Part shown: positions 9,801 through 18,502 of the stretch, one piece after another | Layout: each line of letters begins with the position of its first letter | Numbering within the stretch: the stretch's first letter is position 1 | Origin: Hugenholtzia roseola DSM 9546 | GTDB lineage: Bacteria > Bacteroidota > Bacteroidia > Cytophagales > Bernardetiaceae | Assembly: GCF_000422585.1 (NCBI RefSeq) | Contig: NZ_KE383881.1 | Location: 50,205-114,204 of the forward strand | Length of the DNA: 64,000 nucleotides | Direction: 5' to 3' | The notes under the pieces: generated by a model | What the model was told of the DNA's origin: nothing | Seen by the model: only the letters and a program-made list of their open reading frames with translations | The model's database searches: none | Made by a program: the position numbers and the translations under genes

Positions 9801-10070
9801 CTTTTCAATTTCTTTTTCCAACTTATCGCCCAAATCTTTCGCCTCCCAATAGCCGACGACAAAATGCCCTTCCGCCACTAAGCCGCCATCTGCTATCCGA
9901 CTGGTGTTTTTAATCGCAAACTCGTCTATGAGCCTCAACTTTTTGTTTTCGGCATAAAAAGAGAGCAAATCTGCAAAGTAACGTCTGATAGAAGACTCTT
10001 TCTTTTTGCCGCCAAAGGCAGGAATTTCCGCCACTTTTCTGTAATACTCGTTTATTTTTTGGATAGACAT
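6855..10070 (-). CDS. Single-polypeptide restriction-modification enzyme (type ISP/IIG-like N6-adenine methylase with N-terminal nuclease)
   Basis: This is a 1071-residue fused enzyme. Residues 1-120 look like a PD-(D/E)XK nuclease: RLIDEFAI, ADGGLVAEGHFVVGYWEAKD with the E-A-K triad at about 75, then TFNILFEDSNTAVLY. The methylase core has motif I ILDPATGTGTF at about 334 and the adenine-N6 motif GNPPYNA at about 450. Residues 700-1000 resemble the target-recognition region of type ISP enzymes (RPFVKKYFYFD, WALALFQKEY, PLYENFWQW). No SF2 helicase motifs are seen between nuclease and methylase, and about 1070 residues is shorter than canonical type ISP enzymes (about 1600), so it is closer to a type IIG layout. 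It should both modify and cut at one asymmetric site. Confidence 0.85.
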   Translation of the reverse strand: MSIQKINEYYRKVAEIPAFGGKKKESSIRRYFADLLSFYAENKKLRLIDEFAIKNTSRIADGGLVAEGHFVVGYWEAKDLGDKLEKEIEKKIKDGYPTFNILFEDSNTAVLYQDDQRETCDMLDAKALHTIITKFVNYESQEARSFKEALSKFTQDVPEIIQVLQNMMQNLEKNNETEFIQKRKNFHELCKVCINPHILLGDINEMIIQHILTEDIFKNVFADTQFHEENNIAQSLIAIEKTFFIGEFKREIVQKMRPYYEVIKDHASGLHTHVEKQNFLKYLYEEFYKAYNPKNADKLGIVYTPSEVVNFMIKATDFLLEKHFDKSLIDENVHILDPATGTGTFITDLLEYLPALDVEKFKKKYKNEIHANEVAILPYYIAYLNIEYTYQRKVGTYHTFDNLCWVDTLDNVEVLKYAGKQTGMFGNLAENAQRIKAQNDHKISVIIGNPPYNANQQNENDNNKNREYKELDKRIKDTFIKESTAQKTKLYDMYARFYRWAMDRIDKNGVIAFITNRSFIDSRTFDGFRKIVQREFDEIYILDTKSDVRQNPKIAGTTHNIFGIQAGVAIMFLIKKETNAEKKAKIFYYTLTDEMRKEEKLDWLRANDFEKIPFERIRPDEKGNWLNISKSDFEELIPVCNKEGKLGKEGENTIFELYSLGVVTSRDDWSYDFDKKQLEAKAKFFIDFFHQEKERWKQSDKTQSSNDFVNRNIKWTSELEAHLVKFAELEEELAYLQSLPPNGKREKIRKMKEVLQKYLNFKYNRKNITTSLYRPFVKKYFYFDKIYTHRIYQNSKIFGFKNQFENKVIGFRCVSAEQLVVLGANKVFDLSYLKMGNGGTQCLPLYRYENGERKENITDWALALFQKEYKDEKISKLAIFHYVYAVLHKPAYRKKYEIDLKRDFPRIPLYENFWQWAHWGEKLMELHLHYETLPLDKVAKVNRKPLETLLPKRKKTETDIFDNNKIALEDQKLLQKIKPDIKLRVKDGVIEIDELTSISNIAPEVWEYKLGNRTAVEWVLNQYKPSKSRDESIAAHFDTYDFFAYKEEVIELLLKVIYLSVETVRLVRSLE

Positions 10071-10112
10071 AGAAACTAAGGCAAAGATTTAGGGTTATGA
10101 AAAATAAGAAGG

Positions 10113-10120
10113 CAAATATA
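10113..10120 (-). promoter_or_regulatory. Candidate -7 element for the restriction-methylation gene
   Basis: TATATTTG on the minus strand matches the Bacteroidota -7 consensus TAnnTTTG. It lies about 43 bases ahead of the ATG at 10070. No good TTTG is found at the -33 position. Confidence 0.4.
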
Positions 10121-10173
10121 ATAAAAAAAATGCTTTGTTGGAAAAGGCTAAAAATGCACCCCGCCCCTATAAT

Positions 10174-10206
10174 GCAAATGTAGGGACAAGGTCTGCCTTG
10201 TCCGCT
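10174..10206 (+). repeat. Short copy of the dispersed palindromic repeat
   Basis: CAAATGTAGGGACAAGG, a three-base spacer, then GCCTTGTCCGC. It lacks both central modules and the tail. It lies in the 338-base gap between the divergent restriction gene and the giant secreted protein. Apart from this repeat and the promoters noted, I see nothing else in that gap. Confidence 0.7.
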
Positions 10207-10277
10207 TTTACAAAAGATTTAGGATTTAGGTGTTTTGATTTTTTATAACCTTTGCAGCATCTCATAGGTTTGAAACG

Positions 10278-10308
10278 TTTGGAAAGACAATGAAATCGCT
10301 TATATTTG
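10278..10308 (+). promoter_or_regulatory. Bacteroidota-type promoter for the giant secreted protein
   Basis: TTTG at 10278-10281 and TATATTTG at 10301-10308 are separated by exactly 19 bp, the usual spacing for the Bacteroidota primary sigma factor. The start codon is 100 bases downstream. Confidence 0.6.
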
Positions 10309-10408
10309 TAAAATCTTGAACGCCTAACCGACTCTGCCCTTTCAAACGCAAGGCAATCTGAAAGTCCTTTTTGTTTGGAAAACATTTTACTAAGCCCATT
10401 TTGATAAA

Positions 10409-13400
10409 ATGAAAAATACCTACTTTTTTACGCTCCTCTGTTGGCTTGCCTGCTTTGCCCTTGCTGCGCAAAATACGGCTCACCTTCACGACCATGACCA
10501 TGACCACTCACATACAGACGCGCCTCTTGTGGCAGGCGAACCCTTCGCGCCCCTGCGTGCGCCCCACAAAGAGGCACAGCCCTTGCGTTTTATCGAAAAC
10601 AAAAAACAATGGGAGCAGGGCGTTTTGTATCGTGCCGAATTGCCGTCGGGCTTTCTCTTTATAAGGGAAAACGCCTTGCAATATTCGTTTTATAGTGCCG
10701 AAGACCTCGATAGGGTGCATCAGCTCTCGCATGGGGGGGCAGCCGAAAAAGCCGAAGCTCAACAGATTCGCGCCCATTCCTTTTTGGTGCGCTTTGTAGG
10801 GGCAAATGCCAATCCTATCCTCAAAACGGGCGAAAAACACCCGACTGCCTACCACTACTTTTTGGGCGACGACCCCGCCAAATGGGGAACAGAGGCGGCT
10901 GCTTACGACCAAATCGGCTATCAGGCACTTTATCCGTACATAGATTTGACTTTGTATCTGAAAAATTGGCAACTCAAATACGATTTTATTGTCAAGCCCA
11001 AAGGCAATCCCGACCAAATACAGATGCACTACCAACATGCCGACAAACTCGCCCTCGAAGAAGGTAATTTGGTCATCACCACTTCGGTAGGAAAGGTTAC
11101 GGAATTAAAGCCTTATTCCTATCAAATTATAGCAGGAAAAGAAGTAGAAGTGCCTTCGCGTTTTGTTTTGAAGCGCGGCAATCTGGTGAGCTTCGAATTT
11201 CCGAAAGGATACGATAAAAATTATGATTTAATCATAGACCCTGTCTTGGTCTTTTCTACCTTTTCTGGCTCTTTTGCCGACAACTGGGGAACTACCGCCA
11301 CACACGACGCAGCAGGCAATCTCTATGCAGGGGGAACGGCTTTTGGGGCTGGTTTCCCTACTACGCCCGGTGCTTTTTCGCTCAATTTTTCGGGTGTAGC
11401 CGATGTTAGCATCTTGAAATTCAATCCCACAGGCACTGCCCTACTCTATGCCACTTATCTTGGTGGAGCTTTGCCCGAAGTGCCGCATAGTTTGATTGTG
11501 GATAATAGCAATCAGCTTGTTATCTTAGGTACGACAGGCTCTAACAACTTTCCCGCCCTGCCTTCGAGTTACGACAACTCTTTCAATGGCGGCGTGCCTT
11601 CCCAACAGATGAACGTCTATGCCTTTCAGCAGGGTACGGATATTTTTATAGCCAAACTCAATGCTTCGGGTAGTAATCTCTTGGGTTCGACTTTTTTTGG
11701 GGGTTCAAATAATGACGGTCAGAACGTCTTGGGCGAAGCACTTTGTTACAACTACGGCGACGAATTTAGGGGCGAAGTAGCCCTCGATGCACAAGGCAAT
11801 ATCTATATCGCCTCGATGACGCGCTCTAACAATTTTCCACTGCAAAACGCTTCCCAAACAACTTTTCGCGGCAATCAGATGGGCATTGTAGCCAAATTTA
11901 GCCCCAACTTAAATAATTTGCTTTGGAGTACCTATATTGGGGGCAATGGCGTAGATGCAGCTTATTCTTTGAAAGCAGGCTCGAATGGAAACCTTTATGT
12001 AGCAGGCGGAACAACCAGCGTGGAATTTTTCCCCGCCTCTGCCAATGCCTTCCAAACGATAAATGCAGGCGTTACTGATGGTTTTTTGGCGCGTTATGAT
12101 GCAAATTCGGGCGTGTTACAAAATGCGACCTTTGTAGGAACGCAATTTTACAACCAAGCCTACTTTGTAGATTTAGACGAAAACAACAACCCTTACATTT
12201 TGGGTCAGACGCGCGGACCTTATCCTATCTCGCCAAACCGATACGGAAACCCTGGTAGTGGTATTTTTATTCAGCGTTTTCGCCCCGATTTGACAGGCTC
12301 TATTTGGAGTACAGTCGTGGGTTCGGGCAGGCTCACGCCTGATATTTCGCCTACGGCTTTTATGATAAACAGTTGTGGCAATATTTATTTGGCAGGTTGG
12401 GGGGGCGATATCAACAACCTACCCGGCTATGGCGGCGCAAGCAGCACGCAAAATATGCCGACAAGTACAGACGCTTTTCGCACCCAAACCGACGGCTCGG
12501 ATTTTTATATGATGATTTTGAGTACCGAAGCCTTTAACCTCATCTTTGCCTCTTATTTTGGCGACTTTGGTGGCAGAGGCGACCACGTAGATGGCGGCAC
12601 TTGTCGTTTTGATAAGCAAACGGGTACGATTTATCACTCGGTTTGTGCCTGCGGAGGGAGCAATTTCCCTACTACGCCCGGTGTTTGGTCAAGTACCAAC
12701 AATTCCAATAATTGCAACAATGCCGCCTTTAAGGTCAATTTGGGGCAACTTGTGGCAGCCTTTACCACAAACCCCTCGCCTGCACAGGGCTGTACGCCTT
12801 TTACCGTCAATTTTATCAATCAGAGTCAAAACGCTTCGAGCTTTACTTGGGACTTTGCAGGTTTGGGTACTTCTACCGCTACCAATCCTACCTTTACCTT
12901 CACACAGCCCGGCACCTATACCGTAACGCTGACGGCGCGAAACCCTGCCCTTTGCGACCAAGAAGAAACCGTTTCGATGGACATCGAAGTCTTTGAAGCC
13001 AATTTCGACGTATCCGACGCAGAAACCATTTGTAAGGGCGAAAGTGTGCAGCTTCAAGCCTCTGGCTCTACTTCCTACCAATGGTTTCCTACCACAGGAC
13101 TTTCTAACCCTACTATCGCCAATCCGATAGCCTCGCCCGAACAGACGACGACTTATTCGGTTTCGGTACGAAATGCAGGCGGCTGTACCGATACCCTTTC
13201 CGTAACGGTTACGGTTTTGCCCGAAATAGAACCCGATTTTGACATCAATTTCCTCAATCCTTGTGATGAGTTCCCTACGGTTCAAATTGTGAATAATACC
13301 CAAAATGCCAATTCCTACCTTTGGGACTTTGGAAACGGACAAACCTCGACGGCACAAAATCCGCCGCCTTTCCAATACAATGCACAAGGCACTTATACCA

Positions 13401-16075
13401 TCACCCTAACGGTAACGAATACGAATTGTAACCAAACCAAAACCGTTTCTGAAACGATTACGATTCTGCCCAATAATTTCACCACCAGCGACAACGCAAG
13501 CATCTGTTATGGCGAAAGTGTGCAGCTCTCTGCCACAGGCGGCACTGCCTACCAATGGACTCCTGCCTTTGGGCTTTCCAATCCGAATATCGCCAATCCG
13601 ATAGCCTCGCCTTTGGTTACGACTACTTATACCGTCAGCATTACAGGCAATAGCGGCTGTGTGGAAGAACGCCAAATTACCGTAACGGTAAGCCCTGAAC
13701 TTATCCCCGATTTTGATGTCGAACTGATTGCCGTCTGTGGCGAACCTACGATTGTGCAGATTTTGAATAATTCGGTAGGCGCAACTACGCATCTTTGGGA
13801 CTTCGGAAATGGCATTACTTCTACACAAGCCAATCCGATAAATTTTAGCTATGACGAGGTTGGCACTTATACCATTACCCTGACCGTAGGGCAGGGCGAT
13901 TGCCAACGCACCCTTTCCAAGACGGTAAATATTACCGAAAGCGGCTTCGATGTGCAAGTGCCGCCTGCCGTCTGTGCAGGGCAGCAAGTGAGCCTTTTTG
14001 CAAGTGGAGGCGTGAGCTATGAATGGACACCTGCCGCAGGGCTTTCCAACCCCAATATCGCTACCCCGACGGCTACCCCTACCGAAACGACGACGTATTC
14101 GGTTACGATTATTGGTCTGAATAATTGTAGGTTTGATACCACCGTAACGGTAGAAGTGTTCCCCGAAATTTTGGCAGATTTTGAGGTCAATTATCAGGGC
14201 GATTGCGACCAAGTGCCTACCCTGACGCTGGTCAATCAGAGCGTTGGCGCAACCAACTTCCTTTGGGATTTGGGCAACGGACAAACTTCTACTTCGCCAA
14301 ATCCTCCCACCTACACCTTGCCACAAGGCGGCACTTATACCATCACCCTGCGTGCTTGGAACGAAAACTGCGCCGATTCTACCGAAAGAACCATCACCGT
14401 AACGCCCACAGGCTTCAACATTTCGCCTAACCAAAAACTTTGTGTAGGGCAGAGTGTCCAACTGCAAGCCGACGGCGGTTCGTCCTATATCTGGACTCCT
14501 GCCACAGGGCTTTCCGACCCCAACGTTTCAAATCCTATCGCAAGCCCTACCCAAACGACGACTTATTCGGTGCGCATCTTAGGGCGTGATGGTTGTGAAA
14601 AAGATACCACCGTTACAGTGGAAGTGTTCCCCGAAATAGAGGCGGATTTTACCCTGACTCTTTCCGACCCCTGCGACAACAATCCTTCTGTTACGGTGCA
14701 AAATAATTCCGTAGGCGCGACGAATTTTCTTTGGAATTTTGGCAATGGCACTACCTTCAACGGTGCAAATCCGCCTACTTACACCTACACGCGCCCTGGC
14801 ACTTATACTGTTACTTTGATTGTAAGTAATGATAATTGTGTCGATTCTTTAAAGAAAGAAATCACCATCTTTAATAACGAATACAGTATCGTACCCGACA
14901 TAACGATATGTAAAGGGCAAAGTGTGGCTTTGGGCGCACGCGGTGGCGTGAGCTATGAATGGTCGCCTGCCGAAGGATTGAGTGCTACCAATATTGCAAA
15001 TCCAACGGCAAGTCCCGACCAAACCACGACTTACACCGTCCGCATTACAGGTGCAAGCGGTTGTGTGGTAGAACAGACCGTAACGGTAACGGTGCTACCC
15101 GAACTAACGGTAGATTTTTCGGTAGAAATTACGGAGCGTTGCGATAGGTTGCCTATTGTCGTGATAACCAACAATTCCGTAGGCGCAACTTCCTATTTTT
15201 GGGATTTTGGCAATGGCGATACCTCGACGGCTGAAAATCCGCCGCCTTTTTCCTATGATGAAGAAGGGCGATATGTCATTACCCTGCGTGTGGCAAATAG
15301 CCTTTGCGAAGACTCGCTCAAAATTCCGCTCGATATTTTCATCGACTCTTTTGACGATTTTATCCAAAATGTAAGCATTTCTGATAACCTTTCTATCTGC
15401 AATGGCGATACGGCACAGTTAGCCGCTACGGGGGGCGAAATTTACCTTTGGCAGCCTGCCGCAGGGCTTTCCGACCCCACTATTGCCAATCCTTTGGCTA
15501 ACCCTACCGAAACTACTACCTACACCGTCCGCATTGCCAACAAAGACGGCGGCTGCTTTGTAGATAGCTTAGTAACCGTTACGGTAGTGCCTAAGATTGT
15601 CATTGATTTCGAGGTGCTTATCTCTTCGGACTGTGGCAAGCCTTCCGAAGTTAAGATTGTGAGCCGAAATGCAGGTTTAGATGCCTTTATTTGGGACATG
15701 GGCAATGGCGATACCCTTCGCACGCGCGACCTTACCGAGTATGTCTATAATGAAAGTGGCGAATTTGAAATAACGGTCAGTGGCAGCAATGGCGTTTGTG
15801 ATGAGAGTCAATCGGTGCGCGTTGCCGTTGATAACTTTTTGCCGCCCAATGTCATCTCGCCAAATGGTGATGGCAGAAATGAGAATTTTGTCATCAACAA
15901 AGGGCGTAGCGGTTGGAAATTAGCCATCTACGACCGTTGGGGCAAACTGGTTTATGAATCCGACGACTATCAAAACGATTGGGGTAGCGAAGTAGAAAAA
16001 AGCGCGATGTACTACTATCTGCTCACCTCGCCCGATGGCAATACTTGTAAGGGTTGGCTGCACGTATTGAAATAG
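10409..16075 (+). CDS. Giant secreted SBBP/PKD-repeat protein with T9SS type B sorting domain
   Basis: The protein has 1888 residues. A signal peptide (1-20, LLCWLACFALAAQ) is followed by a histidine/aspartate-rich patch (HDHDHDHSH at about 30). Residues about 55-280 resemble the DUF7948 region (RFIENKKQWEQGVLY). An SBBP-type beta-propeller lies at about 285-760 (repeats like DAAGNLYAGGTAFGAGFPTTPGA). From about 783 to 1810 run seven PKD domains (WDFGNG motif) alternating with six PKD/Ig-like domains that start with a C-x-G-x-S-V-Q-L pattern. Residues 1811-1888 are the gliding-motility-associated C-terminal domain (PPNVISPNGDGRNENF ... WLHVLK), which targets export by the type IX system and surface attachment. 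An adhesin or surface-matrix role is inferred; no catalytic domain is seen. Confidence 0.93.
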   Translation: MKNTYFFTLLCWLACFALAAQNTAHLHDHDHDHSHTDAPLVAGEPFAPLRAPHKEAQPLRFIENKKQWEQGVLYRAELPSGFLFIRENALQYSFYSAEDLDRVHQLSHGGAAEKAEAQQIRAHSFLVRFVGANANPILKTGEKHPTAYHYFLGDDPAKWGTEAAAYDQIGYQALYPYIDLTLYLKNWQLKYDFIVKPKGNPDQIQMHYQHADKLALEEGNLVITTSVGKVTELKPYSYQIIAGKEVEVPSRFVLKRGNLVSFEFPKGYDKNYDLIIDPVLVFSTFSGSFADNWGTTATHDAAGNLYAGGTAFGAGFPTTPGAFSLNFSGVADVSILKFNPTGTALLYATYLGGALPEVPHSLIVDNSNQLVILGTTGSNNFPALPSSYDNSFNGGVPSQQMNVYAFQQGTDIFIAKLNASGSNLLGSTFFGGSNNDGQNVLGEALCYNYGDEFRGEVALDAQGNIYIASMTRSNNFPLQNASQTTFRGNQMGIVAKFSPNLNNLLWSTYIGGNGVDAAYSLKAGSNGNLYVAGGTTSVEFFPASANAFQTINAGVTDGFLARYDANSGVLQNATFVGTQFYNQAYFVDLDENNNPYILGQTRGPYPISPNRYGNPGSGIFIQRFRPDLTGSIWSTVVGSGRLTPDISPTAFMINSCGNIYLAGWGGDINNLPGYGGASSTQNMPTSTDAFRTQTDGSDFYMMILSTEAFNLIFASYFGDFGGRGDHVDGGTCRFDKQTGTIYHSVCACGGSNFPTTPGVWSSTNNSNNCNNAAFKVNLGQLVAAFTTNPSPAQGCTPFTVNFINQSQNASSFTWDFAGLGTSTATNPTFTFTQPGTYTVTLTARNPALCDQEETVSMDIEVFEANFDVSDAETICKGESVQLQASGSTSYQWFPTTGLSNPTIANPIASPEQTTTYSVSVRNAGGCTDTLSVTVTVLPEIEPDFDINFLNPCDEFPTVQIVNNTQNANSYLWDFGNGQTSTAQNPPPFQYNAQGTYTITLTVTNTNCNQTKTVSETITILPNNFTTSDNASICYGESVQLSATGGTAYQWTPAFGLSNPNIANPIASPLVTTTYTVSITGNSGCVEERQITVTVSPELIPDFDVELIAVCGEPTIVQILNNSVGATTHLWDFGNGITSTQANPINFSYDEVGTYTITLTVGQGDCQRTLSKTVNITESGFDVQVPPAVCAGQQVSLFASGGVSYEWTPAAGLSNPNIATPTATPTETTTYSVTIIGLNNCRFDTTVTVEVFPEILADFEVNYQGDCDQVPTLTLVNQSVGATNFLWDLGNGQTSTSPNPPTYTLPQGGTYTITLRAWNENCADSTERTITVTPTGFNISPNQKLCVGQSVQLQADGGSSYIWTPATGLSDPNVSNPIASPTQTTTYSVRILGRDGCEKDTTVTVEVFPEIEADFTLTLSDPCDNNPSVTVQNNSVGATNFLWNFGNGTTFNGANPPTYTYTRPGTYTVTLIVSNDNCVDSLKKEITIFNNEYSIVPDITICKGQSVALGARGGVSYEWSPAEGLSATNIANPTASPDQTTTYTVRITGASGCVVEQTVTVTVLPELTVDFSVEITERCDRLPIVVITNNSVGATSYFWDFGNGDTSTAENPPPFSYDEEGRYVITLRVANSLCEDSLKIPLDIFIDSFDDFIQNVSISDNLSICNGDTAQLAATGGEIYLWQPAAGLSDPTIANPLANPTETTTYTVRIANKDGGCFVDSLVTVTVVPKIVIDFEVLISSDCGKPSEVKIVSRNAGLDAFIWDMGNGDTLRTRDLTEYVYNESGEFEITVSGSNGVCDESQSVRVAVDNFLPPNVISPNGDGRNENFVINKGRSGWKLAIYDRWGKLVYESDDYQNDWGSEVEKSAMYYYLLTSPDGNTCKGWLHVLK
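12757..15840 (+). repeat. Tandem array of PKD + Ig-like coding units, about 468 bp period
   Basis: The PKD domains open with D-F-x codons at 13235, 13709, 14177, 14645, 15113 and 15605. The steps are 474, 468, 468, 468 and 492 bp. Similar nucleotide runs recur (for example TCCGTAGGCGC followed by TTTGGGA), which suggests expansion by duplication inside the gene. The units have clearly diverged from each other. Confidence 0.85.
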
Positions 16076-16102
16076 TGCCGCAAAATTGAAACGCCGTCTT
16101 GT

Positions 16103-16247
16103 GTAGGGATAAGGCACTGCCTTGTCCTATGCCCCAAACCCTAAGGGTCTTGAAGACCCTTAGGGTTTAAGTCCAAATTTTATTTTGCTTCAAATTTGAA
16201 AAAACGGTAATAAAACAAGACTTTTCACAGCACTTAACAGCACTGCC
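16103..16247 (+). repeat. Long copy of the dispersed repeat with 33-nt hairpin module
   Basis: The order is GTAGGGATAAGGC/GCCTTGTCC, then TATGCCCC, then a 33-nt near-perfect hairpin (16136-16168, 16-bp arms, AAACCCTAAGGGTCTT), then CCAAATTTTATTTTGC and the far end CTTAACAGCACTGCC. It begins 28 bases after the stop of the giant protein gene, so the hairpin could also end its transcript. Confidence 0.8.
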
Positions 16248-16296
16248 TTTGTCCTTGCAAAACACAACTTTAAACCTTTGTAGGCGCGTCTTAGCG

Positions 16297-16327
16297 TTTG
16301 CAAGGGTTTAATTTTTTTGTATATTTG
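16297..16327 (+). promoter_or_regulatory. Bacteroidota-type promoter for the DISM-SpoIIE gene
   Basis: TTTG at 16297-16300, 19 bp, then TATATTTG at 16320-16327. It lies 43 bases before the chosen ATG at 16370 and would exclude the longer frame that begins at 16298. Confidence 0.6.
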
Positions 16328-16369
16328 TGTGCAGTTGCGCTATCGCCGTTGGGCTTATTCTCCTTTTAT

Positions 16370-18502
16370 ATGCTTCAAAAAAAAATTTACCTTATTTTAT
16401 TGCTATTGTCCAATTTTCATTGGCTCGATGCGCAATCTATTGTCCTGACACAAGAGCAGACAAGCAGAGATTTTGAAGCAGGCGAATTTTATTTGTATCC
16501 AGATTCTGCCTTTTTACAAAAAGTAGAGGCTGTGGCACAAAAGCCTTTCGCGCCTAATCAGGTAGCAGTGCCGAGTTTGGGCTATGTAAAAGTGCCTATT
16601 TGGGTGCGCTTCGAGGTAGAAAATCAAAGTTCGCATACCGATTGGGTCTTGCACTATAATTGGGTTTTTAGCGATACCGTAGAGCTTTATGCCCAAGATG
16701 CAAAGGGCATTTGGCAGCTCAAATACCGCGCAGGCTATACGCTGCCTTTTCAAAATCGTCCGTTGGATTATCCAAGCCTTGCCTATCCTTTGGGTTTGGA
16801 AAAGGGGCAGAAGGCTACTTTTTATGTGCGCGTATGGAGTGCTGCACCTATTGGCTTGCCTTTTTCTATCAAACGCCCCGAAACTTTGCAGGCAGAGCAG
16901 CGCAGAGCCGATTTGCTTTATGGTATCTACTTCGGTACGCTTATCGTGATGCTACTCTACAATCTTGCCATCTGGATTTCTTTGCGCGATAGGAGCTACC
17001 TATATTATACCTTCACAATCGTTTCCACTTTGGCTATTTTTTCGAGCATCAGCGGCTACACAGGTCAGTTTTTGTTTTACGATTATCCGAAAGTCAATGC
17101 CTATTTTGCCAAAGTTTTTATCGGGCTTATCGTCATTACGACGGTGCTTTTTGCCAATGAATTTTTAAACACGAAAAAATACGCGCCTATTTTTGTCAAG
17201 ATTTTTCGTCTGATGATGCTTTTGGCGGGTATTTCTATTTTGCATGTCTTTTACGACACTACTTCGGGTTGGAGCAATAAAGTCGTGAGCCTTCATACGC
17301 CGCTTTTGCTTGCGGTCGGCATTTGGGTTTGGTACAAAGGCAATCAGGCAGCGCGTTTTTTTGTACTGGCATGGTCGTTTTATATCGTAGGCGGACTTAT
17401 CATTACGCTTTCCAATTCGGGTGTGCTACCTGCTACGGGCATTTATCGCCACTTAGCCGAAGTTGGTTCGGCTTTGGAAGTGGTCTTGCTCTCTTTGGCT
17501 TTGAGCGACCGCTACCGTATGTTTAAAAAGGAAAAAGAGGAAGCGCAAAAGCAAGCCCTCCTTGTTACTGAAAGCGCAAAAGAAGAACTCGAAGAAAAAG
17601 TAAAGCAGCGCACCAAAGAAATTTACGAAAAAAATGAGGAGCTAATTGCTTCCGAAGAAGAAATCAGGCAGCAAGCCGATGAGCTAATGTACACCCTGCA
17701 AGTGGTAGAAGCCCAAAAGAGCGAGATTGAGAAGAAAAACGAAAACATCACCGCTTCCATTACCTACGCGCTTCGTATCCAAAATGCGATACTCCCCAAA
17801 GAAGCCGATTTGCAGACACAGCTCAATGGCTTTGTCTTTTTCAAACCCAAAGACATCGTTTCGGGCGATTTTTATTGGTTTGCTCAAAAAGAAAACTGCA
17901 AAATTTTGGCGGTAGCCGACTGCACAGGACATGGCGTTTCGGGTGCTTTCATGACCATGATTGGCAACAACATCTTAAACCAAATCGTGCATGACCTGCA
18001 CATTTACGAGCCAGACCTGATACTCAATAAAATGCAGTTTTTATTAGAAAAGACCCTTTCGCAGGCAGAGAGCAAAGTGGCAGACGGCATGGACATTGCC
18101 ATTATCAAAATAGAACAAAAGGCAGCCCAGCAGGTAGTTACTTATTCGGGGGCAATGAATCCGCTCTATTACGTTCAGAATCAGGAGCTAAAAGAAATAA
18201 AGGCGAGCAAAAAGCCCATTGGCGGCAAAACGTTACAAAATTTTAGTTATCAAAGGCATGAAATAAAGATAGAAACCGAAACTACTTTCTATCTTCTTTC
18301 AGATGGTTTTCAAGACCAATTTGGCGGCGCAGACAACAAAAAATTTATGACCAGAAATCTGAAAAAGCTCCTTGTCGAAATTGAACAGAAGCCTTTATCC
18401 GAGCAAAAAGACATCTTAGCGACTACTTTTGAAGATTGGAAAGGCGACGAAAAACAGACTGATGACGTTTGTATTGTAGGTTTGAAAATTGCGCCCAAAT
18501 AA
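16370..18502 (+). CDS. 7TMR-DISM membrane receptor with cytoplasmic SpoIIE (PP2C) phosphatase domain
   Basis: The protein has 710 residues. A signal peptide (LILLLLSNFHWLDAQS) leads to a 7TMR-DISM extracellular domain (about 25-165, with VPIWVRFEVENQS). Seven membrane spans follow (about 175-380). A charged coiled coil runs about 385-465 (KEELEEKVKQRTKEI), and a SpoIIE phosphatase lies at about 470-705. Metal-site aspartates are in DIVSGDFYWF, VADCTGHGVSGAFM and LLSDGFQDQ. Such proteins sense an outside signal and dephosphorylate a cytoplasmic STAS-like protein. The start at 16370 is chosen because it gives a clean signal peptide and follows the promoter. The partner kinase may be the SiaB-like gene 15 kb away; that is inference. 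Confidence 0.92.
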   Translation: MLQKKIYLILLLLSNFHWLDAQSIVLTQEQTSRDFEAGEFYLYPDSAFLQKVEAVAQKPFAPNQVAVPSLGYVKVPIWVRFEVENQSSHTDWVLHYNWVFSDTVELYAQDAKGIWQLKYRAGYTLPFQNRPLDYPSLAYPLGLEKGQKATFYVRVWSAAPIGLPFSIKRPETLQAEQRRADLLYGIYFGTLIVMLLYNLAIWISLRDRSYLYYTFTIVSTLAIFSSISGYTGQFLFYDYPKVNAYFAKVFIGLIVITTVLFANEFLNTKKYAPIFVKIFRLMMLLAGISILHVFYDTTSGWSNKVVSLHTPLLLAVGIWVWYKGNQAARFFVLAWSFYIVGGLIITLSNSGVLPATGIYRHLAEVGSALEVVLLSLALSDRYRMFKKEKEEAQKQALLVTESAKEELEEKVKQRTKEIYEKNEELIASEEEIRQQADELMYTLQVVEAQKSEIEKKNENITASITYALRIQNAILPKEADLQTQLNGFVFFKPKDIVSGDFYWFAQKENCKILAVADCTGHGVSGAFMTMIGNNILNQIVHDLHIYEPDLILNKMQFLLEKTLSQAESKVADGMDIAIIKIEQKAAQQVVTYSGAMNPLYYVQNQELKEIKASKKPIGGKTLQNFSYQRHEIKIETETTFYLLSDGFQDQFGGADNKKFMTRNLKKLLVEIEQKPLSEQKDILATTFEDWKGDEKQTDDVCIVGLKIAPK

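Noticed and set aside
12689-14467. Long minus-strand open frames (232 and 353 residues) inside the PKD array
   Set aside because: They lie antisense to well-supported PKD domains and consist of low-complexity N, G, R and Y runs that follow from the codon pattern of the repeated sense strand.
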